From NCBI RefSeq assembly GCF_030272615.1, contig NC_081410.1:120590640-120654639 (forward strand): a DNA stretch of 64,000 bases. The letters run 5' to 3'. Shown here piece by piece: positions 47,801 through 54,720 of this stretch; within the stretch, counting starts at the first letter, position 1, and each line of letters begins with the position of its first letter. Made by a program: the position numbers and the translations under genes. The notes beneath the pieces were generated by a model. The model had not been told where the DNA came from. It made no database searches and worked only from the letters and a program-made list of their open reading frames with translations. The DNA comes from Cryptomeria japonica (taxonomy: Eukaryota > Streptophyta > Pinopsida > Cupressales > Cupressaceae).

Positions 47801-49505
47801 GTCAGATTGTACTTATGGGTTGATCCTCATTGGCTGGGCATTCATTGAGTGAGCCCTCCTTGCCCATGCCATATGCTTTGTCCACTGGCAAACGAAAAAG
47901 CCAGACGAATGTTTTCAACTTGTTGGAAAGTGCTCACTACCTAAGCTAAGGTCAAAAGCGTTCTCTGCCATGGCCCTAAGGACTTTCTCAGCCTAAGGCT
48001 GCAATTCTCCTATTTGAGCTTCTTGTAGTATTGAAAATGAATTGGTTGATCTCAACTGAGATTCACAAAGTTGTATTCAATTCTAAAACCTTGATTATCA
48101 TTAAACAGGTCAGCCAGAGTGATTGTGGGGTTGCCATGAAGAGGCTAATTATAATCCTGTTCATGTTTATATTCCTCTTAGAATTTAAGATAAGGTTTCT
48201 ACCACCACAAGTTTATTCCCCCCTTTTGACTGTCTAGTCTGGCCCCTATAGCTATTCTACAAGGGATTTTTTTGGACAAATGAGATTAACAGTCACTTTT
48301 GTAACAAGGTCTTTTGAACTAAACTAATGCTCAATTAAGAACAAGCAAGTGTGATAGTATTTGTTATTTTTTTTGCAAGCTTGCTTTTCACACTACAACC
48401 GAACCTAATGATTCAGCTTCAATCTTTGTAGTCCTCCAAAAATTCTTCCTGTAGGGAATGGACTATAGGAACCTTTTATCCTTTTATGGCTTTTTTTGAC
48501 TGTTGCTGCTGCTCCCATAACAATATGGTGGCATATTTTATTTGATGTGGTTAAATATTCAATTCCTTAAATGGAAAATCTAATCTTGTACTATCTGTGG
48601 TAGACACAATTGTTCAATTCCTTAAATGGAAAATCTAATCTTGTACCATCTTTGGTATACATCATTTTTTTGAGATTGAAAAAGTGTAGTTTTTGAAAAC
48701 TTCAGTTCTTAGATATATATTTTCACCAAAGCAAGGATTACAATTTCCAGGAAACTCCTGGAGGTGTCATTCCTCACCATATTAGAAGTTTCACTTTCAG
48801 GAATATGTATACACGTCATGTTTTTCTTGGTGCTGCTCAAAAGTAAAATTATGTTCAGTAGATCTATATTACTGACACAAAAAGAAATTCAAAATTACTA
48901 ATTGGCTTTGCCCAGTTACAGAAACATAATATTCATCTCTAGATTATAGAAGCTATTGAGCCCAACGTTTTGCATTGGGGTGGTGGTTAGTGGTTACATA
49001 ATATTCTTATCTGGCTGTATAGTGATTTATATGTGGTTCATTATCCTTACCGGTTATCTATTGCCTTTATAATGGAAAGTCAAACTGACAAGCATCCATT
49101 TTTTTCCCAATCAATTCGAATACGAGAGCAGGTGAGTCCATGTACAGAAAGAGCAGTTCTAGATCAGTTATCTAGTTACTTCAGAGAACGACTTGCAGGC
49201 TATCCATCAACTGCTAGTGAAGATGAAAGAGTGGTAAGAATTTATTCCCTTCATGTGGGGATAACTGTATCTTTATGCTTTTTCGACCAAACATATGATT
49301 CAAAGTGGTTTGTTACAACATATTTGCACTGCATCAGCTTGCAGACCCAACTACAGACCCCAAAAGGCAGGTGGCAACACGGTTGGTACGAATAGAGAAA
49401 ACAATGCTGAATACATGCCTAGAAGCAGTTAATGAAATTATCGATCGATTACCTTATCTTGCTGTAGCTCCATGTCCCAGCCCTTACGGGCCCACGTTGA
49501 AATAA
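17835..49505 (+). CDS. PTAC14: PTAC14: SET-domain plastid transcriptionally active chromosome protein, 11 exons, 527 aa
   Basis: Exons: 17835-18239, 18341-18416, 23397-23602, 23782-23868, 24041-24133, 46607-46761, 46925-47009, 47145-47231, 47314-47433, 49132-49233, 49338-49505. All introns are GT-AG and the frame is kept throughout (1584 nt). Residues 1-90 are Ser/Arg-rich and look like a plastid transit peptide. DLKSWMHKHGLPPCKVELRE (about 95) begins the conserved part. A split SET domain runs to about residue 365 (LERVLGNET, KLSELACLALYLMYEKKQG, LDTVWFMAGSLF, LLNYGFVDEDNPYD), followed by the Rubisco-LSMT-type substrate-binding domain (AVLDQLSSYFRERLAGYPS). I identify PTAC14 from remembered similarity to the Arabidopsis protein (about 480 aa). 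That protein is a subunit associated with plastid-encoded RNA polymerase in the nucleoid and is needed for chloroplast gene expression. The usual SET Asn-His motif is not evident, so methyltransferase activity is uncertain. Start chosen: first ATG (17835) before the transit peptide. No breaks seen. Confidence 0.92.
18484..18729 (+). repeat. Two tandem copies of a 123-bp unit
   Basis: The units GACATTGATCTTTTTCAATC... at 18484 and 18607 are nearly identical (I count one difference), so the duplication is recent. It lies in PTAC14 intron 2. Confidence 0.95.
19635..20530 (+). repeat. Diverged tandem duplication, period about 466 bp
   Basis: TGTATGACTATAGCTATT occurs at about 19638 and 20109. 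The blocks AGGCAGTG.CAATACCTGTG, TTTGTTAAGG, AGCACTATTTCTG and TTGGCTGGATTTATGC follow in the same order and spacing in both copies, with many substitutions. Older than the 123-bp duplication. Confidence 0.75.
21200..21850 (+). other. Possible solo LTR or promoter-bearing repeat fragment
   Basis: A TGTTG start at 21200, a TATA-like TCTATAAAAGAGGC at about 21484-21497 and an AATAAA at 21575-21580 follow U3-R order. I could not find a matching CA end or a target duplication, so this remains a weak call within PTAC14 intron 2. Confidence 0.25.
22921..23018 (+). repeat. Two tandem copies of a 49-bp unit
   Basis: TTAGTTAGGGTAAGGTGCAG begins at 22921 and 22970. The copies differ at a few bases. 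Confidence 0.9.
25648..26280. repeat. Left copy of a diverged long direct repeat (possible old LTR)
   Basis: CTCACAATAATAATTGCATAG ... GTGGCAGTTTATAACAAAG ... GGCTGCCTCC matches 40735-41379 over its length with roughly 15-20% divergence by eye. The pair lies 15 kb apart and brackets the Gypsy gag-protease fragment, so it may be the two LTRs of that old element. I cannot define TG/CA ends. Confidence 0.55.
28372..28376. repeat. Copia target-site duplication, left
   Basis: CCATC, matching 34786-34790. Confidence 0.9.
28377..29167 (-). repeat. Copia 3' LTR (791 bp)
   Basis: On the + strand TGTAAAGTTATT...ATTAACA. It is nearly identical to 33993-34785 and carries the same palindrome cluster (about 28947-29040). 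Confidence 0.97.
29168..29180 (-). promoter_or_regulatory. Copia polypurine tract
   Basis: The minus strand reads GCTAAGAGGGAG immediately before the 3' LTR, the expected priming site for plus-strand synthesis. Confidence 0.75.
29962..33903 (-). CDS. Copia gag-pol polyprotein, 1313 aa, open throughout
   Basis: Order from the N-terminus: gag (about 1-230), basic linker, CCHC zinc knuckle at about 238-251 (CYRCDKFRHYVANC), protease with DNGSS at about 295, GAG-pre-integrase/zinc region HRRLGHL...CKWC near 427-460, integrase core with HSDVCGP (about 488) and RTDNGGEY (about 552), reverse transcriptase with LYVDDLLITG near 1002, and RNase H with TDSDWAG (about 1165) and STEAEYIAA (about 1207). 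The protease-integrase-RT-RNase H order defines Ty1/Copia. The frame begins about 77 bp inside the PBS. Length and content are those of a complete element, and it looks whole. Confidence 0.97.
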   Translation of the reverse strand: MANAIRFEDRLGGSEDFSAWKFRIKMILRENKVDSYVQTESAQPEDETEKSTWIEGNDKAIKIIVDGVRNNIMPIIRKQETAYKMFKALEKTFEISNASRTLALKREINHITMNKGETINAYFMRISVLKDELATLDYEIRGKELTLIALDGLPSGWSTFVQGISARSKYPKFERLRDDCLQEESRLNKVGIKQKNIDEDLQVLNKNINKKYKKKQFRKRRAKQGKNTSKKDLSHVQCYRCDKFRHYVANCPEKGKQATFAKVKKSRKENDSENYVLYSALTSHTSNKSNSWVIDNGSSRHITGFREILESMIEKDDEEVTIGDDSSHPVRGIGTCTIKLKSGMSLQLEEVLYVPGIKRNLISISALEDQGYRVTFMENKVLAWPKRSSIKDAKVIGRRQGYLYELCIEPNLALIHEATNANEVWHRRLGHLNYRALSTMGNLVTGLPKLKQYHSEACKWCALGKNTKNAFQNSTRKTSKVLELIHSDVCGPMSVPSLGGFLYYVIFVDDYSRKTWIYFLKYKESEEILSRFKEFKTLTENLSENKIKTLRTDNGGEYTSELFKDFCKNSGIKRELTIPYNPQQNGVAERKNRTIVEAAKAMILDQNLNLNLWAEATNTAVYIQNRCPHSHLENKTPEEVFTKTKPDISHLRIFGCPVYIHVPKEKRLKLEPSGKRGILVGYSETSKAYRIYVQGQRNIELSRDVIFEEDLAFKRAQNTIEPEIHNPTPNLEEEPTPELQREYLEETISETQDPPIDNRKKRPLWATKTIVEAQKFAAPSGTFRESKRPNKFINYVALMNDLSKAEPNNVSDALKHQVWIDAMTEEYQSIMKNDVWEIVPRPTKKSVVSSKWLFKIKHAADGSIEKHKARFVARGFSQKEGIDYEETFAPVARYTSVRAVLAIAAAKGWKVHQMDVKTAFLNGEIVEEVYLEQPEGFEIHDAKSHVCRLKKALYGLKQVPRVWYERIDTYLSKLGFSKNDADPNLYLKRNKGDMLILILYVDDLLITGDNNLIDQCKKDLSTEFDMKDLGLLHYFLGLEVWQNSDNIVLNQGKYTLDILTRFRMLNCRPMTSPMETNFHKLKEAAAESRPTDPTQYRQMIGSLMYLVNTRPDICYAVNALSQFMCEPKEIHLVAVKHIMRYLQGTLKLGLNYEKVDIDLHGFTDSDWAGSVTDRKSTSGCCFNLGSAMISWISRKQSSVAQSSTEAEYIAASMAAREAVWLRKLLVGLFGEPMKPIVIQCDNQSCIKLSINPVFHDRSKHIEIPYHYVRDMVDRNVIKLEYVCTGDQTADILTKPLSRVKVDHFRKGLGMIER
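33981..33992 (-). promoter_or_regulatory. Copia primer-binding site
   Basis: The minus strand reads TGGTATCAGAGC directly after the 5' LTR. This is the complement of the plant initiator-methionine tRNA 3' end. Confidence 0.95.
33993..34785 (-). repeat. Copia 5' LTR (793 bp)
   Basis: Partner of 28377-29167. In element sense it starts TGTTAATGCATGG and ends CTTTACA, abutting the primer-binding site. Confidence 0.97.
34569..34660. repeat. Alternating palindromes in the Copia LTR U3
   Basis: Four copies of CCCGATAGCATA in alternating orientation. One stem pairs 34569-34583 with 34591-34605 (15 bp, 7-nt loop), another pairs 34630-34641 with 34649-34660 (12 bp, 7-nt loop), and a larger one pairs 34591-34608 with 34624-34641 (18 bp). 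The same cluster is in the 3' LTR (about 28945-29040). It lies 125-217 bp from the LTR start in element sense, so in U3 upstream of the promoter. Confidence 0.9.
34786..34790. repeat. Copia target-site duplication, right
   Basis: CCATC, matching 28372-28376. Confidence 0.9.
34905..36060 (-). pseudogene. Ty3/Gypsy gag-protease fragment, broken
   Basis: The minus strand carries gag-like sequence near 36000-35800 (FKQRLIYRFDKKDLKMQF), a CRKPWELGHKC zinc-knuckle-like segment near 35600, an open 101-codon piece 35534-35229 with the retropepsin motif IDSGATHDFLD, and beyond it VGLGKIDIILGVQWL and FKIDRKEM, the usual link into Gypsy RT. RT, RNase H and integrase are missing; the sequence stops at the older LTR near 34900. 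There are many breaks and it is old. On the right it ends where hAT-related sequence begins. Confidence 0.75.
36060..39060 (+). mobile_element. hAT-superfamily DNA transposon relic
   Basis: Plus-strand remains of a hAT transposase with a BED-type zinc finger, the catalytic-domain half and the C-terminal dimerisation region. A candidate 5' end is CCTAGAAATGGACTTG near 36056, but no matching inverted terminal repeat was found at the other side. The right end is obscured by a SINE and a 221-bp tandem array. The element seems to sit in the Gypsy gag. Inactive. Confidence 0.65.
36640..38988 (+). pseudogene. hAT transposase, broken
   Basis: Recognisable blocks in order: BED finger region 36700-36960 (LWEYFEMVQQLRG, YIWICGHYKSKY, VHLCFT); FWTHCAVHSLNLILKSM at about 37590-37640; ETRFASNTILLRRLL at 37860-37900; IWSQYNTTRAAKIKQMILVDNW at 37945-38020 (split by variation); DRPCLGEVYGGINSMIEKMK at 38085-38150; RVPPYRD and LFSNRDMQ in 38310-38400; and, after 38666, the dimerisation part SSSKRNRSTYS...KKARDLVFVHLNLQLL, ending EDDDIFDDPYDI at the TGA 38986-38988. 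Stops and frameshifts separate these pieces (for example the stop at 38212-38214 ends the 37885 frame). The BED exon is partly duplicated (36725-36830 and 36838-36940). Confidence 0.8.
39107..39300 (-). mobile_element. tRNA-headed SINE, minus strand (about 190 bp)
   Basis: Minus-strand head GGGGCCTAGCTCGATTGG with an A-box-like AGCTCGATTGGTGAGAGC and, about 40 nt on, a B-box-like GGTCTAGTCTCC. The tail reads CTGCAGTCTAAAAAAAATAAT. Near-identical 14-bp flanks (TTTGCTATGTTATT at 39093-39106 and TTTGCTATGCTATT at 39303-39316) form the target duplication. Head, size and tail resemble plant Au-type SINEs. Confidence 0.75.
39341..40002 (+). repeat. Three tandem copies of a 221-bp unit
   Basis: TTAAACTTAATTATCGCTGC begins at 39341, 39562 and 39783. 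The array ends near 40002 with GGCAAATTTAAC. The copies differ at only a handful of bases. The unit joins AT-rich sequence following the hAT 3' region to sequence that continues, outside the array, toward 40100, so it may span the old hAT/flank junction (inference). Confidence 0.95.
40003..40734. other. Spacer, perhaps 5' leader/gag remnant of the old Gypsy element (minus)
   Basis: The minus strand has a Gln/Ser/Asp-rich stretch near 40450-40330 that could be a decayed gag N-terminus. No clear domain. It lies between the 221-bp array and the right copy of the long direct repeat. Confidence 0.3.
40735..41379. repeat. Right copy of the diverged long direct repeat (possible old LTR)
   Basis: Partner of 25648-26280 in the same orientation. 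A sequence resembling a tRNA primer site on the minus strand (CTGGTAGCAAAGCAG, about 40671-40685) lies just to its left, as expected if this is the 5' LTR of a minus-strand Gypsy element. Weak support. Confidence 0.5.
41384..41421. repeat. Perfect 15-bp inverted repeat with 8-nt loop
   Basis: CTTGTTCTGGGGCAC (41384-41398) is exactly complementary to GTGCCCCAGAACAAG (41407-41421). It lies just right of the long direct repeat. It could be a MITE remnant or chance hairpin. Confidence 0.85.
42400..42800 (-). pseudogene. LINE RNase H fragment, minus strand
   Basis: The minus strand reads LDFDSTVNGNPSSKGGGGVL near 42760-42700 (first catalytic Asp block) and, in 42664-42470, KILVIESDSQIIFNVMKD (second Asp block) then NNWRCQVAF. 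Stops and frame changes interrupt it. This is the C-terminal RNase H of a plant L1 ORF2 and the third such remnant in the window. Confidence 0.65.
43167..43500 (+). repeat. Two tandem copies of a 167-bp unit
   Basis: AGATATTTACTCAAGGGTTC begins at 43167 and 43334. The copies are nearly identical, so the duplication is recent. In PTAC14 intron 5. Confidence 0.95.
43702..45759. mobile_element. Solo LTR, 2058 bp, probably Ty3/Gypsy
   Basis: Starts TGTAATGTCCCCTTT and ends AAAGGGGACATTACA, a perfect 15-bp inverted terminus with TG...CA. It is flanked by identical pentamers AAATT (43697-43701 and 45760-45764). There is no internal coding sequence. Long inverted LTR ends of the TGTAA(C/T)...CCCC type are known from plant chromovirus-like Gypsy LTRs. 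Internally it carries repeated CAACCTTTCACAATTACC units and a longer duplicated segment (about 44640 and 45590). A 5-bp target duplication with no hAT, Mutator or CACTA ends argues against a DNA transposon. Confidence 0.85.
44700..45490 (+). repeat. Degenerate tandem units inside the solo LTR
   Basis: Units of about 65-70 bp with CTTTCACAATTACCACC and GAGTCACAACC recur at about 44728, 44795, 44862, then at 45370 and 45428. Confidence 0.85.
48558..48667 (+). repeat. Two tandem copies of a 55-bp unit
   Basis: TTCAATTCCTTAAATGGAAA at 48558 and 48613 in PTAC14 intron 9. Confidence 0.9.
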
Positions 49506-50200
49506 ATATTCATTTGGGATCTGAGTTGGAAGATTGTCTCTTGATGAAGGCGATTCTGTAAGTATTTGACGTTTGAATTTGCTATATGCTTAATGTCTTG
49601 TAGTTCATACGTAGTGTAAAAGTCTTCTTGGCATGAAAATTTCTCAATTGTTATTTCAGAATTTGTTATTGGTTTAATTGTGTAGGTCTGATAGATCTCG
49701 TTAGATATCAATTCTGCAGAATATATACCTTAACCGACATGCAGATTCATGTTTCAAGCAAAGTTGTGCGCTGGATTTAATTGTATGATTGCATCTTAAA
49801 TGTCGGCAGTTAGATGGCTTTCGATGTACAGGTCTAGTTTTTAACTTGCACACTGAAGTTAATGGAAATATGTCGAGATGTGGTGGCACTTCTCTACAGC
49901 CTGAAACTGCTAGCACGTGAAAGCAATAATTGATGGTGACTACACTGAAATATTGAAGTGCAAACAGTATCAGAATCAACAATATTGACGACTGAGGGAA
50001 AGAGAGCAATAATTTTTGTCATATTAAAATCGTGACAAGATTTGTATGTCTGTTCAAGTCAGTGCTGGTTTGACGTGTTTGTAACTTTGTACAGTTGGAA
50101 TAATACCTTAATAATGCCAAATTATCTTGTATATCGATTTGTCATATTGGTTCAAAGGCTATGACGGACACAATTCGAAGTAGGATTATAAAAATTCAAA
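49506..50200 (+). other. PTAC14 3' UTR and downstream DNA
   Basis: Follows the TAA at 49503-49505. AT-rich with TGTA-type and AATAAT elements near 50095-50115 that could direct polyadenylation. The end of the transcript cannot be fixed from sequence. No other gene seen here. Confidence 0.4.
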
Positions 50201-50740
50201 TTTTTTTCATTCTTTCTTTTGGAAAAGACTTTTTCTTCAAAACTGCAATTTTTTTTTTCGTGGAAAAGACATTTTTTTCCTCCATTTGGTTGTGACCGTG
50301 ATGTTGGGAATCTGTAAATCTTTAAAATAGCTCCTCGAAAGTATTAGATTGCTAATTATTAGAACATTCACCTGCAAAATTAAAATTTCCTCAAATATTC
50401 CAATAATTTAAAAAAAAATTAGATCACAATCTACTACTTGCCAAACACTGGAACATCCCTTTCTACTGCAAACAGCATTCTTTGTCCTTTTGTAACTATA
50501 CAAACCGGGATCCACCTCCCTTAGGCTTTTACACGCTCAATATTCATGGAGTGGCCAGAGAGGTAATTCAGGGCAAGCAAGAATAAGGGATATCATAGGA
50601 TATTGCAAAGAATGAGCTGTTTGTAGCCTTTTGCCAGGTAATCGACACAAAAATAATATTGTGGAAGCCTCTCAATATAGGTTTACAGATATGGCAGGCC
50701 TGAGGATAAAAGGCCTTCATATTGAAGGAGACTGTTTCCC

Positions 50741-51088
50741 CATTCCTTGAATAGCTAGCAATTTCCAAGATAAAGAGGATGAGGAAATGAAAGTTTTTGA
50801 TTATATGGGTAAAACAGGTTTTGAAGGGGTCTTGAAACCTTTTATGCCACAAGACATCCAACACAGTCAGAAAGCAACAAAAAAAGTAGCCAGAAAGTCA
50901 GGGTACAGTTTACCCATTCCTTCGATAGCTAGCAATTTCCAAGATAAAGAGGATGAGGAAATGAAATTTTTGATTATATTGGTAAAACAGGTTTTGAAGG
51001 GGTCTTGAAGCCTTTTATACCACAAGACATCCGACAGTCAGAAAGCAACAAAAAATTAGCCAAAAAGTCAGGGTACCGTAAAACAACA
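50741..51088 (+). repeat. Two tandem copies of a 174-bp unit
   Basis: CATTCCTTGAATAGCTAGC at 50741 and CATTCCTTCGATAGCTAGC at 50915. The shared unit continues through GATGAGGAAATGAAA and GTTTTGAAGGGGTCTTGAA. Confidence 0.9.
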
Positions 51089-51099
51089 GTCTAGCTGTC

Positions 51100-52230
51100 A
51101 CACTCCAATAATAGCAAGCAAACAGGTTTATAAAAGACCTTAAATCTTATACACCTTTGCAACCAAGCTGCCAACACAACAAACAAAGATGAGCATCTAC
51201 ACCACCCCTGGATCTTTCTAATATTCCGAGCACTCTTGGTCTGGGTGTGGGAGGCACAAACATGTTTAGGAAGATCGCTTTTCTTTATTTCAATAACCTT
51301 CCATGATGTTAGAATATTTAATCTTTACTTGGCTTAGGTTTCTTTATTTGTATTTAGTTTGGGATATTCCTTTGGAATCTCTACATGTAATTTGGCCTCT
51401 AGCACATGTGTGAGGACAAGTCATTTATTTTATTTTCCTTTATTAAGGAATATTAGATTTCCCCCATATGAAGATTGTGACACATTGCACACACATATTG
51501 TGAATGGTGGCATTCATAGATTTGGGAGTTACTCTGCAACTCCTCTCCTCATCTCTATTTGAGAGATGCTTCTCCTCTCTTTTCTTCCATGGAAGCATTT
51601 CTACGTTAAGCTCATTCTTTCCTTTTCTCATTGCATTTTCTTAGGCTTTGTGCCATCTTCATAATCATGGGGTTTTTTTTTTTTTTTGCTTTTTCCCCTT
51701 ACAAATCTTGTGTCTCCTTGTATTATGGATGGTGTGCTTGCTCTTGGTTTTGGCTAGAGAGAGAGGAGGGCTAGGAAGGATGAGGAAATGAAAGTTAAAA
51801 GTGAACTTCGGATCTAATAATGAGGCTTTGGCTACAGAATTAAAAGTTTTCTATTTTTCAAATACAACAATGTTTAAAAATTTAACATAGTTGCAGACAA
51901 TCTTGCAATTACGATTTCTGTTTTGGCTAACAATTGATGGAATTTAATCATTTGGTCAAGAGAACAAAGTCTGATAAAATCAAACAGCACACTTGGATCT
52001 AGAGAAAAGTCGATGAAAAGCGTTAGCAGCAAAAATACAAGACAAGTTATGTAGCATATTTACACCCACAAACTTTTTGACCATCTGCACTTGTGGCTAC
52101 CACCTAGCATTACTACTTTAAACAACACTCCAAAGTTTATAATCTTAAGAAACTTGTGCCCTTCGTATCACTGTTTGTTTATACTTCACCAACACTAATT
52201 ACCATATGTCGTTTACCCTAGCTACCTTTA
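51100..52230. other. Spacer, no gene recognised
   Basis: 51359-51562 has an open frame without recognisable features. The remainder is AT-rich intergenic DNA. Confidence 0.5.
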
Positions 52231-52233
52231 TAA

Positions 52234-53221
52234 AACTAGCGGAATGAAGAGCAGAGAGGAAGTTAGAAACAACAACAATACATTTTATTCATAAACATAT
52301 CACAAATATTTAGCTATTCAAGACTCAACATTTCTTCTATAATTATGCTAGTTTGTTTGACAGTTAACTAACCACCCTTAGACAACAAATTGGACTATAG
52401 ACAGCAAACTAGAATAGGTCTACAACTTAAACTCATACTCACATGACACATAAACAGCTTGAGTATGTGTCTGTAACAAATTAATCTTTAACCCTCCCCC
52501 TCAAAGAATAATTGAATTTTGATGCACTTTTTAGTACAAACTCGGAATTAAACTGACTAGCAACATAAAACAAAACAATATATTATATAGAAACTATCCT
52601 TTGAAAACAGTTCTTGGATCTGTAAGACATCTTCAAGCTGCTCCCCAACTGTAGGTAAAGTCACCTTGCTGTAATCAAAGTTCGCAATATCATTGGACAT
52701 CATTTGCGCATGAAGTGTCTCATCACCCTTGTAAAGGTATAATGCCGAACTTCCAAATTTCAGATCACCCTTGAACCATTGGACACCAATTCTCATATGT
52801 ATGTCTCTTAACCTCAATGAGGTATAGTTTATCTGATCCACAAGCACTTCAGACTATTGAGCATCCATGTAGCCTCTATTACATCCATTCGTGTTGTCAA
52901 AGCATTGGCCTCTTCAACGTGAAACAAGTTCATCTTTAATGAATCCATCAATATTTGGTGGTTCTTTTGTAGAGCTCATTTGACAGCTTCTCTAAATCAA
53001 TGCTTCTCTTCTTTCAGGAAAAGCTCCTCCTTTCTCTTTCACTACTCAAATTATTGCAACAGCTGTAGCAAATCAAGCTGCTCTTATACAATATTAAAAC
53101 TAGCAGAATGAAGAGCAGAAGATAGAAATAACAAAAGATTCAATATATTTGATTCATCAACATGTTACAAATATATAATTGTTGAAGACTCAACATTTCT
53201 TCTATAATATTTCTAGCTTGT
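52234..53221. repeat. Pair of direct repeats of about 125 bp (52234-52362 and 53098-53221)
   Basis: AAAACTAGCGGAATGAAGAGCAG ... AGACTCAACATTTCTTCTATAA recurs as AAAACTAGCAGAATGAAGAGCAG ... AGACTCAACATTTCTTCTATAA about 865 bp on, diverged by small changes. The interval contains the broken minus-strand ORF below. They may be terminal repeats of a small retroelement or a segmental duplication; no TG/CA ends seen. Confidence 0.6.
52557..52860 (-). pseudogene. Unassigned protein fragment, minus strand
   Basis: A 96-codon open stretch, non-repetitive, with RLRDIHMRIGVQWFKGDLKF, ALYLYKGDETLHAQMM and LPTVGEQLEDVLQIQELF. Protein-like composition, but I do not recognise the family. Upstream on the minus strand (52860-53060) a decayed reading in other frames (EEANALTTRMDVIEATWML) suggests a longer broken gene. 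It lies between 125-bp direct repeats. It could be a retroelement gag or a host-gene fragment. Confidence 0.35.
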
Positions 53222-53673
53222 ATTGGAAATTAAAATGTCTCAACCTTTAGCCATTCCTAGCATTGTATTTATTTATTGCCTAAATTGTAATTTCTTGCTC
53301 ATCTTATTTTGTCATCTAGTGTGACATGACATGGCAAGGTTTCTTCACGTTGGGAGTGACAAGAATGTATTTTGTCATTATATGGGCAAGTAGGCGTCCC
53401 ACTTTTGTAGAGATATTTTACCGTGTGCCAACATCTTAGAAACTTGTGTAAGTCATTGTTGTATGACATATTCTTATGACAAATTGAACAAGTGTTAGAA
53501 GCCATCTTGGGTTTTATGAGTTGCAAGAGAATTAGTTACTTATAGTCATTTATGACAGATTTTCTTACAACTATAAGTGTTGTCATGCATGATAGATGCG
53601 TAAGAGTATCTATCATACATATTATTAGCAAAAAAAACAACTGCTCAATTTTGGAGTTATGTAGAGGGGTTAG

Positions 53674-54078
53674 AAAATGATGTACAAGTGTCATTTGCAT
53701 GCTTACAGGTGGTTAAGAAATATGCCACAAAGGATTTGCATGATCCTTTGCTTTGGTTGTCAAGAAGCTACTTTAAACTTGTATTTTCATATATATTGTA
53801 TGTCTTCTAAAATGATCGACAAGTGTCATTTGCTTGCTTACAGGTAGTTAAGAAATATGCCACAAAGGATTTGCATGATCCTCTGTTTTGGTTGTCAAGA
53901 AGCTACTTTAAACTTGTATTTTCATATATATTGTATGTCTTCTAAAATGATGTACAAGTGTCATTTGCATGCTTATAGGTGGTTAAGAAATATGCCACAA
54001 GGATTTGCATGATCCTCTGTTTTGGCTCTGTCTAGAAGCCACTTCAAACTTGTATTTCTATATATTGTATGTCTTCTA
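53674..54078 (+). repeat. Three tandem copies of a 135-bp unit
   Basis: AAAATGATGTACAAGTGTC at 53674, AAAATGATCGACAAGTGTC at 53809 and AAAATGATGTACAAGTGTC at 53944, each followed by GGTTAAGAAATATGCCAC. Differences are few; the third copy has small indels. Confidence 0.95.
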
Positions 54079-54569
54079 TGTGGTTTAGAGTGAGGAGCGA
54101 GGAAATTGTTCTTTGTAGGGTTATGTTGTTGATTTTCCTCCAAAAGAGCAAGATGTAGACTCCATGTAAAGGGTATGAAACTGCAAGTGTATTATAACAG
54201 TTTGTTGCAGATTAATACATTGGTTTGATGCTTTGGAGTGTGGCATTTTTTATCTGAAAGGGTTTTCCTCCCGTATGTTGGCGTTTCTTCTCTTTTGTCT
54301 ATCTTTCTTCTATTCTTCTTCTTTCATGTTCTTTAAGTGTTGATTTACATGTCGTGATGTTGTAGAAATTTGTTTAGATCTATCAACTACACTATCTTTC
54401 CTCTAAGGATTAATAAATGGAAAATAAACTATGTTTGTTTCCACTTTAATGGCTTAGTAGTACACGCTTGTATCAAGTTATTGAAATCAGATTTAAAAGA
54501 AAAACATAGTGCATATTGGTTCTCCGAGGTATTTTTGGGTTCATCTTTCCCTTTCATTTGGAATTAGAG

Positions 54570-54720
54570 CTTAAATTCATGTTTTGCATGTGCATGTGTG
54601 GGTTTTTTGTACTTGCATGTTTGTTGCATGTCCATGTATGTGGGTTTCTTTTACTTGCATGTGTGTTGCATGTACTTGCACAAATTTGCATGTTGCTTGC
54701 ATGACAATGCATGTGAAGAT
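54570..54720 (+). repeat. GCATG-rich low-complexity tract
   Basis: TGCATG/GTGCATG recurs more than ten times with TGTGGGTTT interludes. The short open frames here are artefacts. Confidence 0.7.
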
